Origin: Nocardiopsis sinuspersici
Lineage (GTDB): Bacteria > Actinomycetota > Actinomycetes > Streptosporangiales > Streptosporangiaceae
Assembly (NCBI GenBank): GCA_008638415.1
Contig: VWVT01000003.1
Location: 456,775 to 520,774 of the forward strand
Reading direction: 5' to 3'
Length of the DNA stretch: 64,000 bases
Part shown: piece by piece, positions 1-8,122 of the stretch
Layout: each line of letters begins with the position of its first letter
How positions within the stretch are numbered: the stretch's first letter is position 1
Translations under genes and position numbers: made by a program
The notes under the pieces: generated by a model
Told to the model about the DNA's origin: nothing
What the model saw: the letters and a program-made list of their open reading frames with translations, nothing else
Databases searched by the model: none

Positions 1-80
1 CTCACGGGCGCACCGCGGGACCTCCGGCGGCCCCGTCGGCGCCCTCACCACCCCTCAGCGGCACAGGGCCGGGTCGAAGC
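1..80. repeat. dispersed repeat C, copy 1 (truncated by window edge)
   Basis: This stretch directly follows the 3' end of the hsp20 gene. It matches positions 60642-60735 over most of its length: both begin CTCACGGGCGCACC, continue with GCGGGACCT, a CCCCGTCGG block and GGCACAGG, and end in CCTAGG. In the second copy the first bases form the right arm of a hairpin, so the left arm here probably lies before position 1. It looks like a gene-end repeat; function is inferred only from position. Confidence 0.6.
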
Positions 81-557
81 CTAGGGCTTCTGGTCCTTCG
101 ACCGCTTGCGGATGGTGATGCGCCGGGGCCCGCGGGCGTTGGCGGCGCCGTGCACCACCACCTCCAGCAGCCCGTCGCCGTGGACGGCCTCGATGTCCTG
201 CTCGTCCACCGCCTCGGGGAGGCTGATCTCCCGGCGGAACTTGCCCATGAACCGTTCCGAGGAGTAGTAGACGACGTCCACCTCGTCCCGCTGGCGCTCA
301 CCGCTGATGGTGAGGATCCCGTTGTTGAGGCTCACGGCCACGTCCTGTTCCCGCACCCCCGGTACCTCGCAGCGGATGACCAGGTCGTCGCCCCGGGCGA
401 GGATGTCGGTGGGCGGACTCCAGGCGTCGGCGTGCCCGCGCTCGCGCTCACCGGCGTTGCCGGTCTCCATCGAGGACATGCTGTCGGAGATGCGGTTCAT
501 CTCGGTGATCATGTCCACCACGCCGTGGAAGGGATTGCTGAATCGCTTCGGTGCCAC
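81..557 (-). CDS. Hsp20/alpha-crystallin family small heat-shock protein
   Basis: Cytosolic ATP-independent holdase chaperone of the small heat-shock family. At 158 aa it has the usual family size. A variable N-terminal arm (residues 1-45) precedes an alpha-crystallin domain at about 46-138 with the ILTISGER strand segment, and the tail carries I-T-I at 147-149, the I-x-I motif that docks neighbouring subunits. The start is GTG at 557 with AAGGAGG five bases upstream. The next gene upstream on the same strand ends 50 bp away. I saw no HAIR or CIRCE-like operator, so its heat regulation is unclear. Confidence 0.93.
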   Translation of the reverse strand: MAPKRFSNPFHGVVDMITEMNRISDSMSSMETGNAGERERGHADAWSPPTDILARGDDLVIRCEVPGVREQDVAVSLNNGILTISGERQRDEVDVVYYSSERFMGKFRREISLPEAVDEQDIEAVHGDGLLEVVVHGAANARGPRRITIRKRSKDQKP

Positions 558-607
558 GGTGGCCTCCTTCTTTCCTCGTGCTGTCGGGACCTACCCGTGC
601 GTTTGGC

Positions 608-2146
608 TCACCGGGGACCGGCCGGGTGGACGTGGTCCTCGGCGCGCTGTTCCTTGGGACCCCCCGGCCTGGGTTCGCTCGACAGCGCCTTGCCCAGGCC
701 CCAGACCATGAGCAGCAGGATGATCGCGAAGGGCAGGCCGGTGACCACGGAGGCCGCCTGTAGCGCCGCCAGCGCGTTCTCCCCGCCCAGTACCAGCAGG
801 ACCAGGGTGACCGCCCCCTCGCTGACGGCCCAGAAGGCGCGCTGGAGCTTGACCGGGTGGATGCTCCCGCCGCTGGCGAGCGTGTCCACCACCAGGGAGC
901 CGGAGTCGGAGGAGGTGACGAAGAAGACCGCCACCACGATGATGAGCAGGACGGAGATGACTCCGCCGACGATCGGTCCCACGGGCAGCAGTTCGATCAT
1001 GCGGAAGGCGCGCTGCTCCTCGCTCAGCGCGCTCAGGCCGCCGTCCCGGAACAGTTCGTAGAACAGGCCGGAACCGCCGAACACCCCGAACCACAGGATG
1101 GACACGGCGACCGGGGCGAACAGCGCGCCGAGGATGAACTCGCGGATGGTGCGGCCGTAGGAGACCCGTGCCAGGAAGATGCCGACGAACGGGGCCCAGG
1201 AGATCCACCAGCCCCAGTAGAAGATGGGCCACGCGGTGGTCCAGTCGGCGGCCTGCTGGTCGATGCGCGGGCTGGGGAAGGCCAGGCTCCACTGGACGAT
1301 GCTGCTCAGGTAGTCGCCCGCGGCCGTGATCATGATGCTGACGTTCCAGAGCTTGGGCCCCAGGACGAAGACGGCCACCAACAGCAGGAACGCCAGCCAC
1401 AGGTTGATCATCGACAGCCGTCGGATGCCCTTGTCGATACCCGCGAGCACGCTGAGGAGCGCGATCGAGGTGATCACGATGATGATGATCGACTGCACGA
1501 GGGAGTTGATCGGGACGCCGAAGACGTGGTTGAGCCCGCCGTTGATCTGAAGGGTGCCCAGACCCAGTGAGGTGGCCAGGCCGAAGATCGTGCCGAAGAT
1601 CGCGAGGATGTCCACGATGTGCCCGGGCCAGCCGAAGACGCGGTCGCCCAGGAGCGGGTGGAGTGCGGAGGCGGGCCGCAGGGGGAGTCCCTTGCGGAAG
1701 GCGAAGTAGCCCAGGGCCAGCCCGAGCGCGATGTAGATGGCCCAGGGGTGGAAGCTCCAGTGGAAGTAGCTCAGTGACAGGGCCTCGGTCGCGGCCTCGG
1801 GCGGGGGCGGTTCCCCCTCCGGGGGGACGAACTCGGCCGAGCGCGGAGAGGTCAGGTGGTGGATGGGCTCCGACACACCCCAGAAGACCAGGCCGATCCC
1901 CATGCCGGTGGTGAAGAGCATGGCGAACCAGGCCAGCGTCCCGAACTCGGGTCGGGAGTCGGGCGGTCCCAGGCGGATCTTCCCGAACCGGCTGAGCATG
2001 AGGAAGAGCGCCACCAGGAGGAAGAAGGTGGTGGACAGGACGTAGAGCCAGCCCAGCTTCATCCCGATCCAGTCACGGGCGGTGGTGGCCGCGTTCAGCA
2101 GCGGCTCGGTGGCGACGATCCCCGCGACGACGAAGGCGAGGATCAC
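608..2146 (-). CDS. BCCT family osmolyte transporter (glycine betaine type)
   Basis: Secondary transporter of the betaine/choline/carnitine family, taking up compatible solutes with sodium. The 12-helix core is complete and contains GMGIG (residues 81-85), the glycine stretch seen in the sodium-coupled betaine carrier BetP, and the TM8 segment W-(I/T)-S-W-A-P-F-V-G. GTG at 2146 is only the first conventional start; it would cut off most of the first cytoplasmic segment and part of TM1. The frame stays open upstream to ATC at 2210-2212, which has AAGGAG five bases in front and would give 534 aa that align with the N-terminus of the second BCCT gene at 53483. I think the upstream ATC start is the real one. 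Confidence 0.93.
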   Translation of the reverse strand: MILAFVVAGIVATEPLLNAATTARDWIGMKLGWLYVLSTTFFLLVALFLMLSRFGKIRLGPPDSRPEFGTLAWFAMLFTTGMGIGLVFWGVSEPIHHLTSPRSAEFVPPEGEPPPPEAATEALSLSYFHWSFHPWAIYIALGLALGYFAFRKGLPLRPASALHPLLGDRVFGWPGHIVDILAIFGTIFGLATSLGLGTLQINGGLNHVFGVPINSLVQSIIIIVITSIALLSVLAGIDKGIRRLSMINLWLAFLLLVAVFVLGPKLWNVSIMITAAGDYLSSIVQWSLAFPSPRIDQQAADWTTAWPIFYWGWWISWAPFVGIFLARVSYGRTIREFILGALFAPVAVSILWFGVFGGSGLFYELFRDGGLSALSEEQRAFRMIELLPVGPIVGGVISVLLIIVVAVFFVTSSDSGSLVVDTLASGGSIHPVKLQRAFWAVSEGAVTLVLLVLGGENALAALQAASVVTGLPFAIILLLMVWGLGKALSSEPRPGGPKEQRAEDHVHPAGPR

Positions 2147-2209
2147 GATTCCGGAGACCGCGAAGACCGTGGGGTTGGTGTGTTCTCGGATGTACTCGCG
2201 TAGGGGTGA

Positions 2210-2223
2210 GATGGTGACTCCTT
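2210..2223 (-). promoter_or_regulatory. ribosome binding site with probable ATC start codon of BCCT gene
   Basis: On the minus strand AAGGAG (2223-2218) is followed by TCACC and then ATC (2212-2210), in frame with the BCCT protein. No ATG, GTG or TTG occurs in frame between here and GTG at 2146. The 22 extra residues (ISPLREYIREHTNP...) look like a normal BCCT N-terminus. An AUC start, or a sequence error for ATG, explains this best. Confidence 0.55.
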
Positions 2224-2398
2224 CCCAGCCCCGGAGGGTCGAACATCCCCTGCGCGGGGGACGACGGGCCGTTGCGCTTTCGGCCCATGGACATGTCTCG
2301 TGGGATGGTAGGGGCTGGGCGCCATGTCATGAAGCAACCGCGCAACAGCGGAGTGTCGCCCTATGAGGGGCGAAGCATGCTTTTCGGGTCCATGGCCC

Positions 2399-2920
2399 CT
2401 ATCGACCCGGTTCAGCGGCCAGCCGGTCGAGGGTGCCGCCGATCCTGTCCAGCCAGTCCGCGATCGTGGCCAGTTCCTCCACCGAGTAGCCGGCGTGCGC
2501 GGCGGTCATCGCCTCGCCCACCCCCAGCGCTCCGGCACCGCCCACGCGCTCGGCGTCCCCCGTCAGCCGGACGGCCACCTTGCGCCGGTCCTCGGGGTGG
2601 CGGGCGCGCTCGACCAGGCCGTGCGCCTCCAGCCGGTCGATCACCCCGGTCACCGAACCGGTGGACAGGCACAGGCTGTCGGCGATCTCCCCGGGTGTCA
2701 GGGAACCGTTCACGCGCAGCAGTGTGTAGCACTGGAAGTCGGTCGGGTTCATCCCCGTGTGCTCGGCCATCCGGTGCAGCAAACGGATGAGCCGTACGGC
2801 GAGTCGCTGCCCGTCGGACCGCAGGGCGTCGTAGAGTTCGGCGCGCGACCTGGCCTCGGGCTCCGCCGGACGGGGCCCCTCGGAACCGGATGGAGAGGGT
2901 GCGGTCGACGCGGTGTCCAT
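2399..2920 (-). CDS. MarR family transcriptional regulator, probable carotenoid regulator
   Basis: A 173-aa MarR-type winged-helix repressor. The wHTH lies at about residues 70-130, with LTPGEIADSLCLSTGSVTGV as recognition region and the D-R-R beta-wing (PEDRRK). It is transcribed away from crtE across a 139-bp gap. In Corynebacterium glutamicum a MarR-type protein, CrtR, sits divergent to crtE and represses the crt operon in response to prenyl diphosphates; this arrangement suggests the same role here, but that is inference from position. ATG start with GAGAGGGG five bases upstream. A perfect inverted repeat at 2942-2960 in its promoter is the obvious operator candidate. Confidence 0.85.
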   Translation of the reverse strand: MDTASTAPSPSGSEGPRPAEPEARSRAELYDALRSDGQRLAVRLIRLLHRMAEHTGMNPTDFQCYTLLRVNGSLTPGEIADSLCLSTGSVTGVIDRLEAHGLVERARHPEDRRKVAVRLTGDAERVGGAGALGVGEAMTAAHAGYSVEELATIADWLDRIGGTLDRLAAEPGR

Positions 2921-2941
2921 GGTTCCCCTCTCGCACTCGCG

Positions 2942-2960
2942 CGACCGGTGCCTCCGGTCG
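2942..2960. promoter_or_regulatory. candidate MarR operator between marR-type gene and crtE
   Basis: CGACCGG (2942-2948) and CCGGTCG (2954-2960) form a perfect 7-bp inverted repeat with a 5-bp spacer in the divergent promoter region. A TAGACT element on the minus strand (2974-2969) could be the -10 box of the regulator gene, which would place the palindrome at its transcription start. Confidence 0.4.
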
Positions 2961-3059
2961 TCCCTGGAAGTCTAAGCGTCGCGGCTCGCGGAGCCCCTTC
3001 CGAGACGGGGCACATCTTCGGCACGGGGGAGGGATTCGTCCCCAGCGAGGAGGGCAGTG

Positions 3060-4274
3060 GTGCGCCTACCAAGGTTCATGGAAATGGAATCCGAGCCTTC
3101 CGGGCGTGAAGTCCGGGACCGTCCCGGGGAGGACGCCGTCAATCCCATCCTGAACACCCACGAGCACACCGGCCACGAGTACGCCGGCCACGGGAGCGGT
3201 GCGGTCGGGGACGACCGCGCCGCCCTGGACGGTGCGCTGCGGCACTACCTCGAACGCAGGCTCGGTGACGCCGAGCGCGTCGACGGCGAGTTCGGCAGGG
3301 ACCTGGCCGGAACGACCGTCCGCTTCACCCTGGGCGGGGGCAAGAGGATGCGGTCCCGACTGGCGTGGTGGGGATGGATCGCGGGCGGGGGCACGTCCCA
3401 CGGGGACGCGGCGCGCTCCGCCCTCCAGGCCTGCGCCGCGTTGGAGCTCATCCAGACCTGCGCGCTCGTCCACGACGACGTGATGGACGGCTCCCCGACC
3501 CGCCGGGGCCGCCCCTCGGTGCACGCCGACCACGTCGGCGAGCACCTGCGTGAGGGGTTCGCCGGAGAGCCCCGCCGCTACGGCGAGGCGCTGGCCGTGC
3601 TCGTGGGGGACCTCGCCCTGGTGTGGGCCGACGACATGCTGGGCGAGGCGCTGCCGGGCGTCCCCGAGCCCGCGCGGGGCAGGGCCGTGTGGCGGGAGCT
3701 GCGCACGGAGATCATGGCCGGACAGTTCCTCGACGTGCGCGCCCAGGCGCGCCGGGAACGCTCGGAGGAGGCGGCCCTGCGCGTGGACCTGCTCAAGACG
3801 GCCTCCTACAGCGTCGAGCGGCCCCTGCACCTGGGCGCGGCGATGGCCGGGGCGGGCCCGGAGACCGTGGAGGCGCTGCGCGACTACGGCAGGGACGTCG
3901 GTACGGCCTTCCAGCTGCGCGACGACCTCCTCGGCGTCTACGGGGACAGCGACCGGACCGGAAAACCGGTGGGCGAGGACATCCGCGAGGGCAAGTGCAC
4001 CCTGCTGCTCGTCGCCGGTATCCGCCTGGCGCGGGAGCGCGGGGACACCGCCGCTCTGCGGCTGCTCGACCTGGTCGGCGCCCCCGGCGCGGACGCGGAC
4101 CCTGTCGAGGTGGCCGACGCCCTGGACCGCGTCGGAGCCCGCGACCTGGTCCGGCGCAGGCGCCGGGAGCTCGCCGCGCGGGGCGGGGCCCGGCTGGAGG
4201 GGCTCGACGCGCCCGGACCCGTGCTGGAGGGACTGCGCGCCCTGGCCGCCTCGACCGCACAGGACTCCCCATGA
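3060..4274 (+). CDS. crtE: geranylgeranyl diphosphate synthase (polyprenyl synthetase)
   Basis: Condenses isopentenyl diphosphate with allylic diphosphates to GGPP, the C20 precursor of phytoene. The first aspartate-rich motif DDVMD is at about residues 139-143, and the second (QLRDDLL) is at about 288. Two consecutive GTG codons (3057, 3060) follow AGGAGGG; 3060 has the better 5-base spacing. An ATG at 3078 is a further option. About 404 aa, longer than typical because of a roughly 45-residue unstructured, His-rich N-terminal extension. First gene of crtE-crtI-crtB-Rieske; the next gene starts 59 bp downstream. Confidence 0.93.
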   Translation: MRLPRFMEMESEPSGREVRDRPGEDAVNPILNTHEHTGHEYAGHGSGAVGDDRAALDGALRHYLERRLGDAERVDGEFGRDLAGTTVRFTLGGGKRMRSRLAWWGWIAGGGTSHGDAARSALQACAALELIQTCALVHDDVMDGSPTRRGRPSVHADHVGEHLREGFAGEPRRYGEALAVLVGDLALVWADDMLGEALPGVPEPARGRAVWRELRTEIMAGQFLDVRAQARRERSEEAALRVDLLKTASYSVERPLHLGAAMAGAGPETVEALRDYGRDVGTAFQLRDDLLGVYGDSDRTGKPVGEDIREGKCTLLLVAGIRLARERGDTAALRLLDLVGAPGADADPVEVADALDRVGARDLVRRRRRELAARGGARLEGLDAPGPVLEGLRALAASTAQDSP

Positions 4275-4333
4275 CGGGTCGTACGTGACACGGAGTGGGA
4301 GAGGTGTCCGCCCGACCGGAGAGGAGTACCGCC

Positions 4334-5926
4334 GTGCCCGACCCCGCACCCGGCCCCGAGAGACCTGATCCCGGAAGGCCCGGCCCGGAGAAACCGGGCT
4401 CCGGGACGCCCGGGCCGCGAACGGCCCCGCCCGGGGCGCGGCCGGGGCCGCGCGGACGCGGTCCCGTGGTGGTCGTGGGCGCCGGACTGTCCGGACTGGC
4501 CTGCGCACTGCACCTGCTGGGCGCGGGGCGGGAGGTCACCGTGGTCGAGCGCGAGCCGTACCCGGGCGGGCGTGCGGGGCGGCTCGACCTGGACGGCTTC
4601 CAGATCGACACCGGCCCCACCGTGCTCACCATGCCCGAACTCCTCGACGAGGCCCTGGGCGCGGTCGGCGAGACCGTGGCCGACCGCCTCGACCTGGTGC
4701 CGCTGAGCCCCGCCTACCGGGCCTCCTTCGCCGACGGCTCCTCGATCGACGTGTACACCGAGCGCGAGGCGATGGCCGCCGAGGTCGCCCGTGTGGCCGG
4801 ACGGCGCGAGGCCGACGGCTACCTGAAGCTGCGCGACTGGCTCACCCGGCTGTACCGGGTGGAGATGCGCTCCTTCATCGACGCCCAGTTCGACTCGCCG
4901 CTGGACCTGGTCCGCCCCGACCTCCTCCGGCTCGCCGCGATGGGGGGCTTCGGCAGGCTGGCCCCGGCGGTGGGCCGCCACGTGCGCGACGAGCGGCTGC
5001 GCCGTATCTTCTCCTTCCAGTCGCTGTACGCGGGGGTGGCCCCCGAGAGCGCCCTGGCCGCCTACGCCGTCATCGCCTACATGGACACCGTCGCCGGGGT
5101 CCACTTTCCCAAGGGCGGGATGCGCGCGCTGGGCGAGGCCCTGGCGGGCGCGGTCGTCAAGGCCGGGGGGACCGTGCGCTACGGGGACGCGGTCGCACGG
5201 CTCGAACGCGCCGGTACGCGGGTCACCGCCGTCGTCACCGGTGAGGGGGAGCGGCTGGCCTGCGACCAGGTGGTGCTCACCACCGACCTGTCCGCCGCCC
5301 ACCGGCTGCTCGGCCACACGCCCCGGCGCCCGGTGGCCACGCGCTACTCGCCCTCGGCGGTCGTCCTGCACCTGGGCACCGACCGCACCTGGGAGCGGCT
5401 GGGCCACCACACCATCTCCTTCGGCGGAGCCTGGAAGCGCACCTTCGACGAGATCATCCGCCGGGGCCGCACCATGAGCGACCCCTCACTGCTGGTCACC
5501 CAGCCCAGCCACACCGACCCGGCACTCGCGCCCGAGGGCCGCCACCTGCTGTACGTGCTCGCCCCGGCGCCCAACCTGGCCGCTGGCGGCATCGACTGGG
5601 ACCGGGAGGGGCCCCGCTACCGGGACCACCTGGTCGAGGTGCTGGAACAGCGGGGCCTGGACGGGCTGGACGCCTCCGTGCGCACCGAGCACCTGGTCAC
5701 CCCGGCGGACTGGGCGCGGCAGGGGCTCACCCACGGCACGCCGTTCTCGCTGGCGCACACCTTCGCGCAGACCGGTCCCTTCCGCCCCCGCAACACCGTC
5801 CCCGGGACCTCCAACGCCGTCCTGGCCGGATGCGGGACCACGCCGGGGGTCGGCCTGCCGACCGTGCTGATCTCGGGCAAGCTCGCCGCCGCCAAGGTGG
5901 TCCAACGGACGGGAGGGCGCCGATGA
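4334..5926 (+). CDS. crtI: phytoene desaturase
   Basis: FAD-dependent desaturase converting phytoene to lycopene. The N-terminal dinucleotide fold VVVVGAGLSGLACALHL starts near residue 45, preceded by a Pro/Gly-rich, low-complexity leader. The C-terminal CrtI signature (AGCGTTPGVGLPTVLISGK) is intact. GTG at 4334 is chosen because GAGGAG lies seven bases upstream; an in-frame GTG at 4295 would add 13 residues without a comparable site. 530 aa. The stop TGA overlaps the ATG of crtB (ATGA), so the two are translationally coupled. Confidence 0.93.
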   Translation: MPDPAPGPERPDPGRPGPEKPGSGTPGPRTAPPGARPGPRGRGPVVVVGAGLSGLACALHLLGAGREVTVVEREPYPGGRAGRLDLDGFQIDTGPTVLTMPELLDEALGAVGETVADRLDLVPLSPAYRASFADGSSIDVYTEREAMAAEVARVAGRREADGYLKLRDWLTRLYRVEMRSFIDAQFDSPLDLVRPDLLRLAAMGGFGRLAPAVGRHVRDERLRRIFSFQSLYAGVAPESALAAYAVIAYMDTVAGVHFPKGGMRALGEALAGAVVKAGGTVRYGDAVARLERAGTRVTAVVTGEGERLACDQVVLTTDLSAAHRLLGHTPRRPVATRYSPSAVVLHLGTDRTWERLGHHTISFGGAWKRTFDEIIRRGRTMSDPSLLVTQPSHTDPALAPEGRHLLYVLAPAPNLAAGGIDWDREGPRYRDHLVEVLEQRGLDGLDASVRTEHLVTPADWARQGLTHGTPFSLAHTFAQTGPFRPRNTVPGTSNAVLAGCGTTPGVGLPTVLISGKLAAAKVVQRTGGRR

Positions 5927-6900
5927 GCGCGGGAACCGCGGAACTGGACGCCGCCGGGATCACCGGCCGGCCGCTGCGGGAGGCCTACCTCAGGTGCCGG
6001 ACGCTGCACGCCCACCACGGGCGCACGTACTACACGGCCACGCGGGTGCTGCCGCCCGAGCACCGGCCCGGGGTGCACGCGCTGTACGGGTTCGCCCGCT
6101 GGGTGGACGACATCGTCGACGAGCCGCCGCCCGGCACCGCTGCTGACGAGCAGGCCGCGCGCCTGGACGGTATCGGCGCCGACCTCGCCCGGGTCCTGGG
6201 CGGGGAGCGCGCGCGGGACCCGGAGAACGCGCCCGTGCTCAGCGCCCTGGCGCACACGGTGGACCGGTACGGGCTGCCGCACGCCTACTTCACCGCGTTC
6301 ATGGCCTCCATGCGCATGGACCTGGCCGTCACCGGCTACCGCGACCTGGAGCACCTGCGCGAGTACATGTACGGCTCCGCGGCGGTGATCGGCCTACAGG
6401 TCCTGCCGGTCCTGGGGACGGTGGTCCCGCGCGAGGAGGCGGCCCCGCACGCCGCCGCGCTGGGCGAGGCCTTCCAGCTCACCAACTTCCTGCGGGACGT
6501 GGCCGAGGACCTGCGGCGCGGCCGCGTCTACCTGCCCCGGGACGTGCTGGCGGCGCACGGCGTGGACCGGGAGCTGCTGGAGCGGTGCGCGCGGGCGCGG
6601 GAGTCCCATCCCCGCGTGCGCGGCGCCCTGGCCGACCTGGTGGAGGCCAACCAGGGCTTCTACCGGCGGGCCGAACCGGGCATCGCCATGCTCTCGCCGG
6701 TGGCGCGCCCGTGTGTCGCCACCGCCTTCCGGCTCTACCGCGCGATCCTGGACGAGGTGCGCGCGGCCGACTACGACGTGTGGAGTGTCCGGCACCGCGT
6801 CTCGGACACCCGCAAGGCGGCCGCGGCCGTGCCCGCCCTCGCACGCTCGCTGGTCGCCCGGTCGCTGCGGGGCCGGGTGCCGCGCCCGCGCACCGGCTGA
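5923..6900 (+). CDS. crtB: phytoene synthase
   Basis: Head-to-head condensation of two GGPP to phytoene, the first committed carotenoid step. 325 aa, normal family length. The first aspartate motif DDIVDE is at about residues 62-67, and the second carries NFLRDVAEDLRRGRVYLP, the classic squalene/phytoene synthase signature 2. ATG overlaps the crtI stop codon. A 128-bp gap, with GC-rich inverted repeats but no clear terminator, separates it from the Rieske gene on the same strand. Confidence 0.95.
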   Translation: MSAGTAELDAAGITGRPLREAYLRCRTLHAHHGRTYYTATRVLPPEHRPGVHALYGFARWVDDIVDEPPPGTAADEQAARLDGIGADLARVLGGERARDPENAPVLSALAHTVDRYGLPHAYFTAFMASMRMDLAVTGYRDLEHLREYMYGSAAVIGLQVLPVLGTVVPREEAAPHAAALGEAFQLTNFLRDVAEDLRRGRVYLPRDVLAAHGVDRELLERCARARESHPRVRGALADLVEANQGFYRRAEPGIAMLSPVARPCVATAFRLYRAILDEVRAADYDVWSVRHRVSDTRKAAAAVPALARSLVARSLRGRVPRPRTG

Positions 6901-7028
6901 GGAGGCGGCCCCGCGGCCCGGCCGGTCCGGGCGGACGAACCGGCCGCCGGGACCGGCCCCGCCCTGCTTCGTGCCGCTTCGGACGGATCCGGCCCCCGGC
7001 CCCGGCCCGACGTATCTGGAGGAGTCCT

Positions 7029-8039
7029 GTGACACTGCCCGATCCCCGGCCGCGACGGTTCCCCCTGCGCCGCATGCCCGCCACCACGTGGGGGGCCCAG
7101 GAGCCCACCTGGAGGGAGGGCTCGCCCGCCGTCATCGGGGCGGCGCTCAAACGCGCCCTCGCCCGGCCCTCCGGGAACTGGTTCGTGCTGGCCGCGAGCA
7201 CCGAGGTGCGCGCGGACCGGCCGTTCGGACGCGTCGTGGCGGGGACCGAGCTGGTGGCCTGGCGCACCCCGGACGGAACCGTGCACGCGGGGCCGGGCGC
7301 CTGCCCCCACCTGGGCGCCCCGCTGTGCCGGGGAGGGGTGGACTCCGGACGCCTGGTGTGCCGGTGGCACGGGCTGTCGCTGGACGGGGACGGGTTCCCC
7401 GGGTGGGACCCCTACCCGGTCCACGACGACGGCGTGCTGGTGTGGGTGCGCCTGGACCACGCGGGCGGTGAGGACCCCCTGGAGGCTCCGGTGGTGCCCG
7501 AGCGTCCCGACCCCGGGGCGAGCCTGGCCGCGGTGGAGAGCATGGCCGGGCGGTGCGAGCCCGAGGACGTGGTGGCCAACCGGCTGGACCCCTGGCACGG
7601 CTCGTGGTTCCACCCCTACTCGTTCGTGGGGCTGAAGGTGGCCGAGGTGCCCCGGGGAGCCGATCCGGACCCGGACCGGATGGTGGTGGACGTGGGGTTC
7701 CGGGTGGCGGGCCGGTGGGGAGTGCCGGTACGCGCGGAGTTCCACTGCCCCGAACCGCGCACCGTGGTCATGCGCATCATCGAGGGCGAGGGGCTGGGCA
7801 GCGTGGTGGAGACGCACGCCACCCCGCTGGGCGTGGACGGGCGCGGGGTCGCGCGCACGGCGGTCATCGAGGCCACGGTGGCGAGCTCGGAGCGGACCGG
7901 GTTCGCGATCGCCAGGAAGGTGGCGGGGGCGGTGGTGCGCCCCGCCATGCGGATGACCGCCCGGCGCCTGTGGAAGGACGACCTGGCCTACGCCGAGCGC
8001 CGGTACCTGCTGCGGAGTACCGGCCGCTGGCCCGGCTGA
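7029..8039 (+). CDS. Rieske [2Fe-2S] protein of carotenoid cluster (DUF5914-like)
   Basis: 336-aa protein with an N-terminal Rieske domain: Cys92-x-His94 and Cys111-x2-His114 ligate the 2Fe-2S cluster. The remaining ~200 residues resemble the DUF5914 region found with this Rieske domain in actinobacterial carotenoid clusters. Position after crtEIB matches the gene often called crtV in streptomycete isorenieratene clusters, but its reaction is not established. GTG at 7029 has GGAG four to eight bases upstream, and the long open frame before it is the shadow of crtB. It could pass electrons to, or itself oxidise, a carotenoid; that is inference. Confidence 0.85.
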   Translation: MTLPDPRPRRFPLRRMPATTWGAQEPTWREGSPAVIGAALKRALARPSGNWFVLAASTEVRADRPFGRVVAGTELVAWRTPDGTVHAGPGACPHLGAPLCRGGVDSGRLVCRWHGLSLDGDGFPGWDPYPVHDDGVLVWVRLDHAGGEDPLEAPVVPERPDPGASLAAVESMAGRCEPEDVVANRLDPWHGSWFHPYSFVGLKVAEVPRGADPDPDRMVVDVGFRVAGRWGVPVRAEFHCPEPRTVVMRIIEGEGLGSVVETHATPLGVDGRGVARTAVIEATVASSERTGFAIARKVAGAVVRPAMRMTARRLWKDDLAYAERRYLLRSTGRWPG

Positions 8040-8065
8040 CGCGTCCTCCGCCTGTGCTCACCGGA

Positions 8066-8122
8066 TGATCTTGCTCCCAGCGGCACTCCCGACCGCCGAC
8101 AGTGCCACCGGGAGCAAGATCA
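8066..8122. terminator. hairpin repeat A, copy 1: bidirectional terminator between Rieske gene and crtU
   Basis: Left arm 8066-8087 and right arm 8101-8122 pair at 20 of 22 positions around a 13-base loop; both ends carry TGATCTTGCTCCC or its complement. The hairpin lies between two convergent genes, and its right arm includes the crtU stop codon. A close copy occurs at 30994-31052. Confidence 0.7.

Noticed and set aside
6901-7028. Terminator between crtB and the Rieske gene
   Set aside because: GC-rich inverted blocks exist, but no single clean stem stands out and the genes are co-directional in the same pathway.
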